Shown here: one piece after another, positions 47,001 to 59,003 of the stretch | How the letters are laid out: the number at the start of each line of letters is the position of its first letter | How positions within the stretch are numbered: position 1 is the first letter of the stretch | Assembly: GCA_036873135.1 (NCBI GenBank) | Contig: JAPTYO010000012.1 | Span: forward strand, 12,532,090 to 12,596,089 | Direction of reading: 5' to 3' | DNA from: Clarkia xantiana subsp. parviflora | Taxonomy: Eukaryota > Streptophyta > Magnoliopsida > Myrtales > Onagraceae | DNA: 64,000 nucleotides | Translations under genes and position numbers: made by a program | Notes under the pieces: model-generated | Seen by the model: the letters and a program-made list of their open reading frames with translations, nothing else | What the model was told of the DNA's origin: nothing | Databases searched by the model: none

Positions 47001-48854
47001 GTATAATGTACTGAATGCTGCTGCTGGTATGCTGCGATACCTGATTCTTTGTTGCTATCTCGCCTTCTCCATATATTTATTTTGGCTCCTCTATTCTTCT
47101 GGGCTTCCATTCGCACTCTCTATTGCAGCTGGTGTCTCCGCGTCTGCGCAGATGCCTCGCAGTTCGAGCGTACGTTAAGTCTTCTTTTACTATCACTTCA
47201 CTTCAAATGACAAGTGCATGCTTTCCAGATATTTTTATATGTAGTATGAGGTTTTCTTTCTAGTTATTGTTGTTAAAAACATGGAGTTGGGATTTTTTCT
47301 TCAGACTTCTGGGAAAGACAAGGAGAAGGAAAAGGACAAAGACAAAGATAAAGATAAAGAAAAGGATAAAGATAAAGATGGTCAACATGTAGATGGGAGG
47401 TCTAATCTATCAGAGGCAGATATGGTGGTGTTTCTGGGTGATTTCAACTACAGGCTCTTTGGTATAACGTATGATGAAGCAAGGGATTTTGTCTCTCAAA
47501 GGTGCTTTGACTGGCTTAGAGAACGGGATCAGTTGAGGGCTGAGATGAAAGCGGGTAGAGTTTTCCAGGGAATGCGCGAAGCACTCATCCGTTTTCCTCC
47601 CACTTATAAGTTCGAACCCCATAAACCAGGTTTAGCAGGTAATAAAACCATCAACACATTTCTTCAGTTAGGTGATCATGTTGTTGATTTTAGACTAAGT
47701 GTTTCCCTTTTAATTTTTGTTACTCTGCCATGAACTAATTTGCATTAATATGATCTTAGGATATGATTCTGGGGAGAAGAAGCGGATTCCCGCCTGGTGT
47801 GATCGAGTTCTGTATCGCGACACCCGATCATCATCTGCAGAATCAGAATGCAGTCTAAGGTGTCCAGTGGTAACATCTATCCTGATGTACGTACTACGTA
47901 CTATCTATCATATTTTTATTGCATTGAACCTAAAATATGGATAAGCTATTTGTCCAAACTACCTTATTCTTTCTGTTAGTAGTTCTAGTTCAGGCAATTT
48001 TGGACTGTCGAACTATTTATCGATGTATTTGGTTCAATTGGTAGTACAATCACTCTTGCCTGATGGGTACCCGGGCACCATTTGATAACCACAATTGGAT
48101 AATATTGGCTTCAAATAGTTTGGAAAAGGTTTCTTTACTATTTTTCCGATGCTGAAGGTATGAGGCAGTCATGGAAGTAACTGAGAGCGACCACAAACCA
48201 GTACGGTGCAAGTACAGTGTGGATATCGCATATGTTGATCGGTCAGTGAGAAGAGAAGAGTTTGGAAAAATTATCAGATCAAATGAGAGCATCAAATCCA
48301 TGCTAGCAGAGTTACATCAAGTCCCAGAAATAACTCTGAACACAGACAATATATGTCTGGAGAAGCAGGAAGCTTCCATAGTGAGAATCACTAACAAAAG
48401 CGTGTCAGACAAGGTCGTGTTTAAGTTCATCTCTGAGGGACTGGCCACCGTCAAGGAGGATGGCGAAGCATCGGATCATCGCCCAAGAGGTTCATTTGGA
48501 TTTCCACGATGGCTTGATGTAAGCTAACTTGGGAAAATTATATCATATCTATGATTTGCCAACTAGGATTTGTTAAAAAGTATTTTGTGAGTGGGTTAAA
48601 ATTTTAATTTGCCTCAGGTTACACCTGCATCTGGTATTATATACCCGGAGCAATCATTGGACATCTCGGTGCGGCATGAAGATGAAGAGTCTGGTGATAA
48701 CATTCGGCATAAATGGTCGTCAGAAGATACTCGTGATAAGGAAGTGATATTGAGGTTGATAATCCAAGGAAGTTGCACCACTGAGAAACAGGGACATCGC
48801 ATCCGTGTTCGTCATAGTGTCGCTTCAAAGACGACAGAACCAAGAGGCAGGTGA
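44095..48854 (+). CDS. Type II inositol polyphosphate 5-phosphatase with WD40 repeats (FRA3/5PTase12-15 group)
   Basis: Eleven exons: 44095-44860, 44963-45215, 45502-46312, 46401-46525, 46606-46690, 46861-47026, 47129-47169, 47305-47638, 47760-47886, 48158-48518 and 48618-48854. They give 1101 residues, the length I recall for Arabidopsis FRA3. WD40-like repeats occupy about 130-550 ([58 protein letters not shown]). The catalytic domain starts near 560 ([13 protein letters not shown]) and holds the signature motifs FLGDFNYRL (about 793), [10 protein letters not shown] (about 872) and SDHKPVR (about 912). A C-terminal Ig-like domain follows. These enzymes remove the 5-phosphate from PtdIns(4,5)P2 and related lipids or inositol phosphates. 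FRA3 is needed for actin order and secondary wall building in fibres. A Lys/Asp run opens exon 8. All introns are GT-AG and no damage is seen. Which paralogue it is remains open. Confidence 0.95.
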
Positions 48855-49781
48855 ACTCAACAAGCGCCTGGAGTGCTTGTGGTGATGCCGTGCCATTTAC
48901 CACAAGCCATAATTATTGCAACCTGGAGATTAAAAAAAAGGTGAAAAAAAATATCCTTAACTTTGCAAAAGCCTATAATTTCTGACTTGAAATACAACAT
49001 TATGAGAAAAGATTTTTATTTTTTTTTGTTCTTAATCATAGTCCATACAAGAGAAGAGGCACACATCATGATCTTGAACTATTTGTTGTCTTGGTGTTTG
49101 TAACTGACTCAGGGACACAAAGGGTTCACTGATGTGGTTGAAGACCAGCTGTCTTTTCCCCAATATTTTGATTCAGAAGCTGCAATTTGTTGCTGTAAAT
49201 ACTCTAGCTCAATCAATCTCACATGATGCATTGCCACAAGTAACGTTTCGGGACAATACGTTTGATTATGGACACAATTTTGTCTTTTTTTTTTTTTTTT
49301 TGCTAATCTTTCAGCAGAAAGGTCGTGTTTTTATGCTTTGTTGTAGGAAGGAAACCGCGGCATCATGAAGCGACACAGTTAAGGCCGTTGTGTTTATGTA
49401 GTTTGATTTTTGTATGCATGATATGATATCAGTTCAACATTGTAGTATTCTTCATAATTTTTATTTTGTCTTCTCTTTGCAACTTTCAGTGGATATTGAT
49501 GGTTAATTAGTTGCATGTTAAAGTACAAAATACAGATCAGTTCAATAGATATTATGAATCTATGTATCTTGGTTCACAGGAAAAGTGATATCAGGTATAA
49601 ATACAATCCCGACTAGTCACATCGATTGAGAATAAAAGTGTGTATCCCGATATCAATTGGTAAAGAATGTTGCATATTGACAGTGTCATTTCGACGTCTA
49701 TGGAAATTAATGTCCCGTCCGTCCGGCCATGCTTTAATTTTTTTTTATTTTTTTTTTTCTGACCGAGGCATTAATTATTAT
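48855..49781. other. Convergent intergenic region
   Basis: 3' flank of the 5-phosphatase and, further right, of the polygalacturonase. It contains a T-run at about 49279-49296 and another near 49740-49759. No additional gene was recognised. Confidence 0.4.
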
Positions 49782-52700
49782 TCAAAATAAAGATTGTTTT
49801 CTAGAGGCACATGATCTAGGGACGGTTACGCCGGAGTTACTGACCGCCGCCGATTCACAGTAGGACGTTGTCGTTAACTTCTTGCCATAGTGGGAAAGAT
49901 TGATGTTTTGCATCTTAATGTTGGAACACGGTTTGGTTTTGCTGCAAACAAACTTGGTGGCTATCTGAGTTGCAGATGTCCCTTTTATGTTTCTGTATGT
50001 CACTCCATTTATCTTCACCCCTGAGCTCTGCATCAATAATAATACAAAAATGTCGCACGTTTAATGAAAAAGATGTCACCATCAATTCAATCCAAAAAAA
50101 ACTAAACAATTATGAAAAATAAAATTCAAGAGAAACCGTAGTTTAGATTTTATACGGATTTGCACGGGTTTAATTAAATTTTAACGAAATTTTCCCACGA
50201 ATTTTTAAATTTTTGTAAGCAACTTGGTTATTAACTCTTCTTATAATGCATATATAGTGGTAAATATACCTGAGTAGGGCAGTTCTTTCCAGATGGGCAA
50301 TATTTCTGATCGATGATAATTGGGTTGAACACATTATTCATGATGATGTTCTGGAAAAGAATTTTAGAGACCGAGCCAGCATAAGGCCTAGCCCAAGTCT
50401 TGACACGCACTCCGTTTTGAGTTCCGGTGAACACCACAGTCGACACCGTCACATTACGAACCATACCTTCATTATTCTCTTGTCCAAGACTCCCAATACT
50501 AGCCATATTTTCATATATAATATTAGCCATTACATTTTATCTAGATTTGAAGAGTTAGAGATATAAATTAATTAATTACCTGATACCGTGACCTGGGCCG
50601 CAATTGATTCGTTCGATCCAGATATTATTGGATCCGGGTCCCAAAGAAATACAGTCATCGCCGGTCTTGATGGAGGAGGAGGAGATGGTAACGGCGGTGG
50701 AATCCTGAACGTGGATGCCGTCGGTGTTAGGGCTCCAGCTGGGGGCTTTAATGTTGACGCCGTGAATGTTGACGTTCAAACAGTGAGCTACGAAGATGTG
50801 AAACATTTGGCTGTTCAACGACGTTAATCCGCTCACCACTACATTGCTTGATCTCTGGATTGATAGAGACTGCATATATATTCCATACTCTAACTAATTA
50901 GTTCATGAATTTAAATAAAAGGTTTAATTAAGAGTACAGATTGCTAATTCAACATTTTGTTTGAATTGCTATACACTAGACACGTCTAATTTGCACGCAT
51001 ACATATATCATATATATATGTCATCAAATTTTGGCTAGCAGGTACGACTGAGCATGGACTGGTCATGGACCGTTTAGGTCCGTTTTAAACATACTTGCTC
51101 CTAACGGTCTTGGATCGGTCCAGGATAGTTAATGTTCGTTTTAAACAGACCTGCTAGGACCTATATTGTTAGGTCCGTCACATAACAAATTTTTTTTAAT
51201 TGATTTTAAAAAAAAATTAAAACTAAAAATCTGAATTTATTTCTTAAATATAGATATATAATTATTCCATTTCTTAAAATATGTAATATATTTTGTTTCA
51301 TTGTTTAACAAATAAAAATTATTTTTATATTTATTATATTGCAAATAACTATAAAAATGGTCAAACAATCATAATCGATTTTTTACAGCAAGATCAGATA
51401 ATAATATTTACAAAGCTAGAATTCTGTTAATTGGAAAAAAAAATTGAGTTATTGACAAATAATTAGTATAAAAAATTTCAGTGGGTAAATATAAAATTTT
51501 AAAGGGACTAATTAATTGACAATAATAATAAATTTTATTGTAAAAAATTGTACATCACAAAAAGTTGATGAGTCAATTGCTCTATTATCCCATGATGGCT
51601 CGTCTCTGTTGGATAACAAGTTGCAAATTTTCCCATCTTTTTCTTCCCAATTTATAAATTAACATCAAATTGAAGAAAACTATCACATTTGCAACTTTGT
51701 ATAAGTTAAATTAGCAATTTTTTATTAAAAAAATAAAATTAACACCTGTCTAAATTCCCAAAGTTTAGTTAGGAGTTAGGAAAGTTGTGAATTATAACCT
51801 TAATATATAAAATTGCACACTAAACTTTGGGGTTAAATAATAACTTTCTAGCTGAAATTCAAGAGTTATAAACAATTTGCTAGCAAAATTTGTTATTGTT
51901 GGACAGATTGCTTACCGAACTTATACAAAATTGTACTACACCAAAAATTCAACTTTCTATAATTTCCATAAATTACATCCCGTGTATTTCCCCCGAAGTT
52001 AAGACAAAATCGTCAAATTGCTTCCATTTTGACAACTAAATTGAAAAATACATTTTTTTTTATTTTATAAAAAGCCCCTTGCCAGAATTGGCATTTCTAG
52101 CACAGTATTTTTTATTATTATTATTTAGTTGGCAAAATGAGGACAATTTGACGAAGATTTTAAAAGTTAAGCTAGTCAGTTGCAAACAATTTACACAGAG
52201 AACAGCAAATTCAACTTGCTACTTTGGGACCATTAAACAGAGCTACCTATCGCTAATGCAATTTTATAAAAATATGCTAACAAATTGTTTAAAATTGAGC
52301 TAGCAAAAGAAAATTGGTAAATATATATATATTATATATATAAAAAGTTAAAGGACAGATGGCAGTTAAGAAATTAAAAAAGACTTGCCTGTGCAGCAGT
52401 GGGGCAGTTACCCCCTGCATTCTTACACGCCCAAAAAGATGCCGCCCGAGCGTCAAGCGTCCCACCATTGATGGTAACCCCGTTGACGTAACTGAACATA
52501 ATCCAGTGCCCCGTCTCACCCATCTTCCAGTAGTTGGACGGCGCCAGCAGCGTTCCTTTTATCTGAAACGTCACCCTATGCTTACACGGACCTTCAAACA
52601 CCACCGCCTTCACCACGAAACTTCCTTTCGGCACGTATATTGTCGACGCCACACGTCCGCTGCAAGCCACCGCCCATGCCTTTGCGAACGCATTGGTGGA

Positions 52701-52829
52701 GTCCGTTCTACCGTCCGATTTTGCACCATAACTTGCTACGTTATACAACGCCGACGCATCTGACGGCCTGGAAAAGGCCAGCAACCATAATAGGAGGGAG
52801 ATCCAACGGCTCTGACCAATAACCCCCAT
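49782..52829 (-). CDS. Secreted polygalacturonase (glycoside hydrolase family 28)
   Basis: Four exons on the minus strand: 52829-52389, 50869-50580, 50498-50270 and 50027-49782. They give 401 residues, the usual size. A signal peptide (about 1-26; hydrophobic LLLWLLAF) is followed by NVASYGAKSDGRTDSTNAF. All four GH28 motifs are present: SPNTDGIHV, TGDDCISLG, GPGHGIS (split by intron 2) and RVKTW, so the catalytic Asp residues and the His are intact. The enzyme hydrolyses alpha-1,4 links of demethylated homogalacturonan in the cell wall, in growth, separation or pollen. Endo or exo action cannot be decided. Intron 1 (52388-50870, 1519 bp) begins GCAAGT, a GC-AG intron; the only nearby GT would break the phase. 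The other introns are GT-AG. Confidence 0.94.
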
Positions 52830-52930
52830 TATATTTACTATTTATTTACTCTCCTGATCAACTGATCAACTATATATCTATATTATAGAGAGAAAACAAA
52901 AAATTAGTGTTTGGATGTTGAGGATGTATG

Positions 52931-52942
52931 TATATATATAAA
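52931..52942 (-). promoter_or_regulatory. TATA box of the polygalacturonase gene
   Basis: The minus strand reads TTTATATATATA, about 100 bp before the start codon. Transcription start is inferred near 52900. Confidence 0.5.
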
Positions 52943-53907
52943 GTGTGGATCGAAATAGATTTAGTTGGAAGTGAATGTTAATTATAATGGGATTGGATCC
53001 TCAATCATGTTATTCCGCCGTAGATGATGGATATGATTTTGTACGGTGGCTGTAGCGTGGTGTTCTCAATATTGTTAGTAATTGATTCTCTATTTAATTA
53101 TCCGGTTGATGTTTTGAAAGTCGAACAAATTCTTTCAGCATGTGATAGAGAAAATAGTTTTCTAAAAAAAGTTGATTATCCAAATACTATATAGCAATAT
53201 ATTTGGTTACTAAAACACTGGTTAGTAATTTGTTCGACTAACTAAACATTAACCAGCAATTTGTTGCATTCTTTCCCATCAAATGTTGTGTCCAAATTAG
53301 ACGAAAATCATAACAAAACTAGGAATTATACACATGTGAATTTAAACAAGTAAGTGTTAAAAATAATAATTCAGCTAGCAATTTGTTCAACATGTTAAAC
53401 ATAGTTAGCAAATTAATTATTCATTCCATTTTGGGTTTTTTTTTTCCAAAGGGTACGACATATTTAAAGAGGGGGAAATATTGTTTTAATTATTTGTATA
53501 TAATTACGTAAAAAGTCGTTGCAGAAGTTTCTAAGGTATATATAATATATATAGAGTGTAGATGTAGATCAACATGAGCAAGTTAAGTGAAATTCAACGT
53601 GATCCGCCCACACTGAATCACGTTTTATGCGTATTTGTCGGGCGGGTATGCTTTTGTACGGTGTGGTATTAATTTGCCGTGGATATTACAGTTGTCGATC
53701 ATATACGAAAGTGGCCATATGACAATTTGTAGCATATATACCATCCTATATGCATTGGACCTATTATATATAATAATAATCCTAATGTATAAACATATAT
53801 TAATATGTGGACACTCAACCGCTTACGTATGGGATGGCGAACAAATCCATTTTTCAGTCACGAAATGAGTAAAATGGGGATTACAAAAAGTGTAATATTA
53901 ATTAATT
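52943..53907. other. Gene-free AT-rich stretch upstream of polygalacturonase
   Basis: Contains repeated AGCAATTTGTT motifs (53220-53400) that also occur in polygalacturonase intron 1 (about 51700-52300). No gene was seen. Confidence 0.35.
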
Positions 53908-54755
53908 GGGTTAAAGGTACTTTTCATACCACATGTTTGGCCGAATGTGGCTTTTAGTACCAGATGTTTGGTTTTGTATACTTTTGGTACCAAACGTTTG
54001 AAAAAATGTGGTTTTTAGTACATCCGTTAGTTGGCCGTTAGTTTTTTTCGTCAAGTGACATGTGCAAGTCACGTGACCGACCTTAAACTTTCGATTTTGT
54101 TCAATTTAGTCCCTCAAATATATTCATAACTTTTAATTTGTTTAATTTAGTTCCAAAAATTCAAAATCAATTCTAATTGAATCATCGAACCCAATTGACC
54201 TAGCCGGACCTAGCCTAGGGCTAAGTCCGAACCTGGGTCGGGGTCGCCGGGCCCAGCCGACCCTGACCCAGGGTCGGACCTAGCCCTAGGCTAGGTCCGG
54301 CTAGGTCAATTGGGACCTAGCCCAAATTCGACCCAAATTGGGCTAGGTCCCAATTGACCTAGCCAGACCTAGCCTAGGGCTATGTCCGACAATCGGTCGG
54401 GTTTGGCTGGGTCCAGCGACCCCGAACCAGGGTCGGACCTAGCCCTAGGCTAGGTCCGGCTAGGTCAATTGGGTTCAATGGTTAAATTGGAATTGATTTT
54501 GAAGTTTTGGGACTAAATTAAACAAATTAAAAGTTATGAATATATTTGAGGGACTAAATTGAATAAAATCGAAAGTTTAGGGTCGGTCACGTGACTTGCA
54601 CATGTCATTTAACGGAAAAAACTAACGGCCAACTAACGGATGTACCAAAAACTACATTTTTCCAAACGTTTGGTACCAAAAGTATACAAAACCAAACATC
54701 CGGTACTAAAAGCCACATTCGGCCAAACATGTGGTATGAAAAGTACCTTTAACCC
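53908..54755. mobile_element. Mutator-like foldback MITE with perfect 9-bp target duplication
   Basis: 848 bp, ends GGGTTAAAGGTACTTTTCA on both strands. It is flanked by TAATTAATT at 53899-53907 and 54756-54764. Arms of about 270 bp pair almost fully. They share GACATGTGCAAGTCACGTGA and the TTCAATTTAGTCCCT region with the foldback element at 5176-5700. The centre (about 54180-54480) is GC-rich and built of smaller palindromes around CCTAGG and GGACCTAGCC. No protein is encoded. Confidence 0.92.
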
Positions 54756-54764
54756 TAATTAATT

Positions 54765-55979
54765 TAGAGAGGGATACATGTGAGGGAGGGAGGGAATAAT
54801 AATGTGCAGTTAGTTAATGTGTATTGAGAAAGTTATGGTTATTCCACTTGCTAGCGTGCGCCGCACGTGAAACGTGGAGAATAAGCGGAGCGATATCGGG
54901 AGCGAATATCTGGTTAGTTTTCCGGTTGCAGCAGAGCAGCAGCTGGGTTTGGGTTGAAGAAGAATTATTATTTACTCATCCAATGATGTTATTTTAACAT
55001 TAGTAATATCATTACTTAATTTAGACCGTCGTCAATCGAAAATATCCTTATATTAGCATTTTATATTATTTGGGATATCTAATAAATAATAATACTAGGA
55101 TTGTAATCCTAGAAGAGCTTTTTTTTTTTTTCCTAAATGTATTGCTAGCACAAAAAGTCTCCTAGAAAACTAAGATTTATATATTATTTATCAGCAGTAA
55201 GAGAATTACACACAACAAACTCATATAAAATAAATAAATACTTATCAATCAGGGAATACATTTGCATGCACATATATTTAAAATTAAAATTAACTAGTCA
55301 CGGAACTCGCACAATTCATAATTTTAAATAAAATTTTTGTTTAATGTTATTATCTCATATTTTGTGCACATATTTATTTTTAAATCAACATGTTTAAATA
55401 ATATATGCATATTATTTTTTATTAATTTGTTATAATAGTGCATATAAACTTGAAATATATTATATCATTAATTTATCTTCACATATACATTCACATAGAA
55501 AAAAATCGACTGTCAATCACAGTAGCAAATAAAAAGTTATGACTGATTGAATATTATTATTATTTTTTTGTCAAAAAAAAGAATGGGCTAGTAGTGGCGA
55601 CCATAGACTCATCCTGCTACGTAATGTTCGAACTCTCCTGCTCACGATCTGGATTTTTTTTTTCCCGACTTGACTTAGTGAGCAACCAGCGCATAGATAC
55701 ACTGGTCTCGTCAACGTAGCAACACTAGCAGCCTAGTATAGTCAAGAGGCCGGCCCGTGTCCAGTTCTTCTCGCATTCTCATATGTTTGACTCATTGTGT
55801 GGGCCAGATGAGACCTGATATTTTTTAAACAGGTCACCGCGAGGTGACGCCCTGAGGAGTTTCGAACATGGAACCTCGAATTATTATTATCTTTGAGATT
55901 GAATAATATTACATGGTACATAAAAAAGTAAACAAATATACGAATAGAAATTAAAATTCCATAAAATTGTAAATGACAT
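54765..55979. other. Gene-free AT-rich stretch with SINE-like pieces
   Basis: 55573-55615 is the inverted counterpart of the module at 15244-15297. It is preceded on the minus strand by GAGTTCGAAC, a box-B-like motif. A second box-B-like GTTCGAAACTCC occurs on the minus strand at about 55857-55868. No gene was seen. Confidence 0.45.
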
Positions 55980-56991
55980 TGTTAGGTTATAAAGTCTAGG
56001 TCAACGGGTCGTCAATCTAGAATTTATCTCCCACTAATGAAATGTCGGGTTCAGTGTTCCTAGGGCTAGTCGTTCTGACATATGTCCTTCTGCTCCCTTA
56101 GGGTAGTCGTTCTGATATATGTCCTTCTCTTCTCTCCTTCTGACCTCCTTTCCTTCTCTCCTTCTGACCTCCTTTCCTTCTGACCTCCTTTCCTTCTCTC
56201 CTTCTGACCTCCTTTCCTTCTCTCCTTCTGACCTCCTAAGGCTAGTACTTCTTACCCCTGGGGCTTGTCCTACTGCTCTATGCTCTTCTGCTTCCTTGGC
56301 TCTCTTCTCCTTGCTACCCTGCAAGAGGGGCAATACCAGGCACAGAGAGGGGTGGTGCCTGATGAACCCTCTCCGATGCCTAAGTCAGTATGGTTTTAGA
56401 GAGATAAAGCTAGAGAGATGTCAGAGCAAAATTGTGCAACTTGCCAAGATGATCAAATGAGTTGTGAAGGTGGGGTATTTATAGGCAACGGTGTCATTAA
56501 GGTGGCTTAATGACATCGTTAACCTTTAAACACAATTAATTAACCTTTAAGCGCATAATTAAGACCTTAGGATACGGAGAAGGTAGGCGGAGTGAACCGA
56601 GTGTGGGAGTCCGAAAATGGTGCCGGGGCCCTTGGGGGGAGGAGAAATCCGACCCCCAAGGGTAGGGGTTGGGTGAGGGCACCCAACCCCTCCTAGGGAG
56701 GATGGGGTTGGCCAACCCCATCCCTCCTAGGAGAGATCGGGTTGGCCGACCCGATCTCTCCTAGGAGAGATCGGGTTGGCTGACCCGATCTCCCCTAGGG
56801 GAGGTCGGGTGTGGCCACCCAACCTCACCTAGGTGAGTTTACCTCGGCCGGACGAGCGCTTCGGCCTCGTCCGAGCCGTTGATGTTCTCGCGAAGTGTCC
56901 GGGTTGAAGTTTCGATTTACAATCATAAATGGGACGATAAAAATACAACGGTTCGGAAGTCAACGGGTTCAAATTGGGCGTATATCCATCA
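55980..56991 (-). repeat. 3' LTR of the third retroelement
   Basis: 1012 bp, TGTTAGGTT...ATATCCATCA on the plus strand. CTATAAATA on the minus strand (56484-56476) is the likely TATA box. CCTTCTGACCTCCTTT repeats (about 56118-56235) lie downstream of it, and a chain of palindromes (56667-56836) lies upstream. Confidence 0.8.
56667..56836. repeat. Chain of consecutive palindromes in the LTR U3
   Basis: At least six inverted repeats abut or overlap. They include a 24-bp perfect palindrome (56700-56723, GGATGGGGTTGGCCAACCCC...), 30-bp near-palindromes on GAGATCGGGTTGGC, and perfect junction palindromes CTCCTAGGAG (56724-56733), CTCCCCTAGGGGAG (56790-56803) and TCACCTAGGTGA (56825-56836). Every junction holds CCTAGG. 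The chain lies about 180-360 bp upstream of the LTR TATA box. Confidence 0.9.
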
Positions 56992-57003
56992 CATGCCCCC
57001 GAG
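56992..57003 (-). other. Polypurine tract of the third retroelement
   Basis: The minus strand reads CTCGGGGGCATG directly before the TG of the LTR, comparable to CTTGGGGGCAAA of the Tat element. Confidence 0.65.
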
Positions 57004-58450
57004 TCAACCAATGGCCTAACCCTTGATTGACTCTATTTTAGGATGGTATGACACGCACAATTTGAAACCGGGATTTTACCTTCTTGTCTGAATGCTCGCT
57101 TACCCATAGATGTGTGCCCTCTGACTTTGCCCCCTGCCTTATGAGATAGAGGAATTGTAAATGTCAGAGTAGCACGGATGTGTGCCTAGGCACGCGTCCG
57201 TCTGAGGTGGGAGTAATAAACCTATCTTTGCCACAGGCGTATACTCAAAAAATACACACTTGCACAGGTGTGTGATACAAATGCAACTAAATAACTTACG
57301 CTTCAGATTCGTGTCGGGATTCTATCTAAGTGAGGAAAAATTTAATTTTGGCCAAAATTTTTTCTAAGTATAGGATACTAGAAAATATGCCTATAGGATG
57401 TTAACTAGGAGTGAACATGGACATATCATGAACATGAGGATGTGTACTAGCATACATGCAAGTAGGAACATAAGGATGGGAGTGATTGGAGACATGCTGC
57501 GATTGTAGTCATGAATGTATGCATGAATATATAGCGGCCATGTGCATGGACGTCTAAATGTTTGAATATACGGGAGTGTGTACGTGGGCATGCATATGAG
57601 TGCAAGCATGAACATGCATGTATGTATGGACGGGTTGCGAGTATAAGCACGAGTGATGACATTGACGTACCCGTAGATGTTAATCATGAATATGAGCATA
57701 AATGCAAAGGTGAGAGCATAGACCTCTCCTTTACCTGAGGGTAGGAACTCTGCCACTCAATGGGACATAACGTTCCGCCTCCCTTGTACTAGCATGAGCA
57801 TTGTCCATTAACCTCGACCTTCGGCATGTGTATCATTTTTCCTTCATTCGTTGGAGCATGCGTATAGCTCTTGACCTTTACCCTGCAATTTGTTCCCCAT
57901 AAAAGTGAGGGTGAAAATTCTTACAAGCTTTCTTCTTACCGCCGCGGGCGAAGGGGTCTATTGACATGTGTTAAGGGTTGACCCTTCCTTCGGATGTGTT
58001 GGAGCGTTGCTCCATTTGGGGAAACTAAAAGTTCGCCATCTTCCCTTGGTGTTAAGGTTGCCCCCGTAGTAGGCGTATCTCGCCCCTCCATGCGTAAGGG
58101 TCGATCTTTGCGTTGGTTGCTCGTATAGATGACTCACTTTTGGGAAGCTTTCTTCTTCAGACAGGGAGACCTTGAAGATCGTTTTCCAAGGTAGTCAGAC
58201 CAAATCTGACCGTCCTGTGTCTTGGGTGTCCGAGGCGGACTTGTATGAGGCAGGGACTCGTATGATCCTTTGTAGGTTGATTTTATTGAGAAACATACAA
58301 GGTGTAGGCAGAGCGTTCCGAACGTACCGTTGAATCAGATGAGAGGGAAGAACCCTCTAGTTCTGCTTATCAGGCCAAGAAATTTGCTAAGTCAGGGGTG
58401 GCTGCTAATGCTTCCAGTATGTTCTTTTTCCCTTCTTTTTTCTTTGTGAT
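57004..58450. other. Internal sequence without recognised gene
   Basis: Moderately GC-rich and non-repetitive. About 57400-57730 has repeated CATG-containing motifs. No domain was identified. Part of it may be decayed 5' exons of the antisense gene (exon-like stretch after TTCTTCAG near 58160). Confidence 0.35.
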
Positions 58451-58460
58451 ATACTTATGA

Positions 58461-59003
58461 TTGTTCTCATGCTGCTTCCTTCTTGTTGTTAGAGCGTTCT
58501 TCCCTGGTTACCGAATGGTTCTTGTGGAGGGTGAGAGTTCAAGTCAATCTAAATCCAAGGCGCGGAAACCTGACTCTGAGGTCGGGCCCTCGGCTGCCAA
58601 GGAGAAGGAAACCGCGAGAGGCTCTCCTTCAAGTGCCCCCTTGCTGACTCCGTCCCATGATAAGGAGGTAGTGGTTGAAGAAGCACCCTCTTTGCTTGAC
58701 AAAAGGAAACAACCTGTGGCTGGCGATGGGGTGATCATAGGTCTTGATGTCTCTTCTCTATCCCCTGCCCCCCAGCCGAGGGGCCGAGTCTCAAGTTTAT
58801 TTCATCTTCATATAGATTTGACGACTTTTGAAGGTGTCTTTGTCTTTCCTATGGGTTATGTTATTAACCCCTGCGTTGAAGATTTTTCTTTTGGTGACGG
58901 GTGTGATCATCATCTTACATTGAGGTTCCCCTCTCTTGTCATGGCTCTAAATAAGATAGCAAATTCTTGCTTTGGAGTTTGGTGGAGACTGCTCTTGAGT
59001 TAG
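58461..59003 (+). pseudogene. Remnant of an antisense accessory gene
   Basis: The plus-strand frame has a Ser/Lys/Glu-rich low-complexity region (SSSQSKSKARK, AAKEKETARGS) and then hydrophobic sequence. It probably begins after an acceptor (TTGTTAG, ending near 58491). Position, strand and composition match exon 3 of the antisense gene in the Tat element. The sequence is too diverged to align by eye, and the frame decays after 59003. Function unknown. Confidence 0.35.

Noticed and set aside
47305..47370. Possible frameshift or microsatellite error at the Lys/Asp run of the 5-phosphatase
   Set aside because: The frame remains open and the phase closes with both neighbouring exons, so it is read as a normal low-complexity loop.
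56118..56235. CRISPR-like short repeats (CCTTCTGACCTCCTTT)
   Set aside because: No unique spacers; a simple minisatellite within an LTR of a plant genome.
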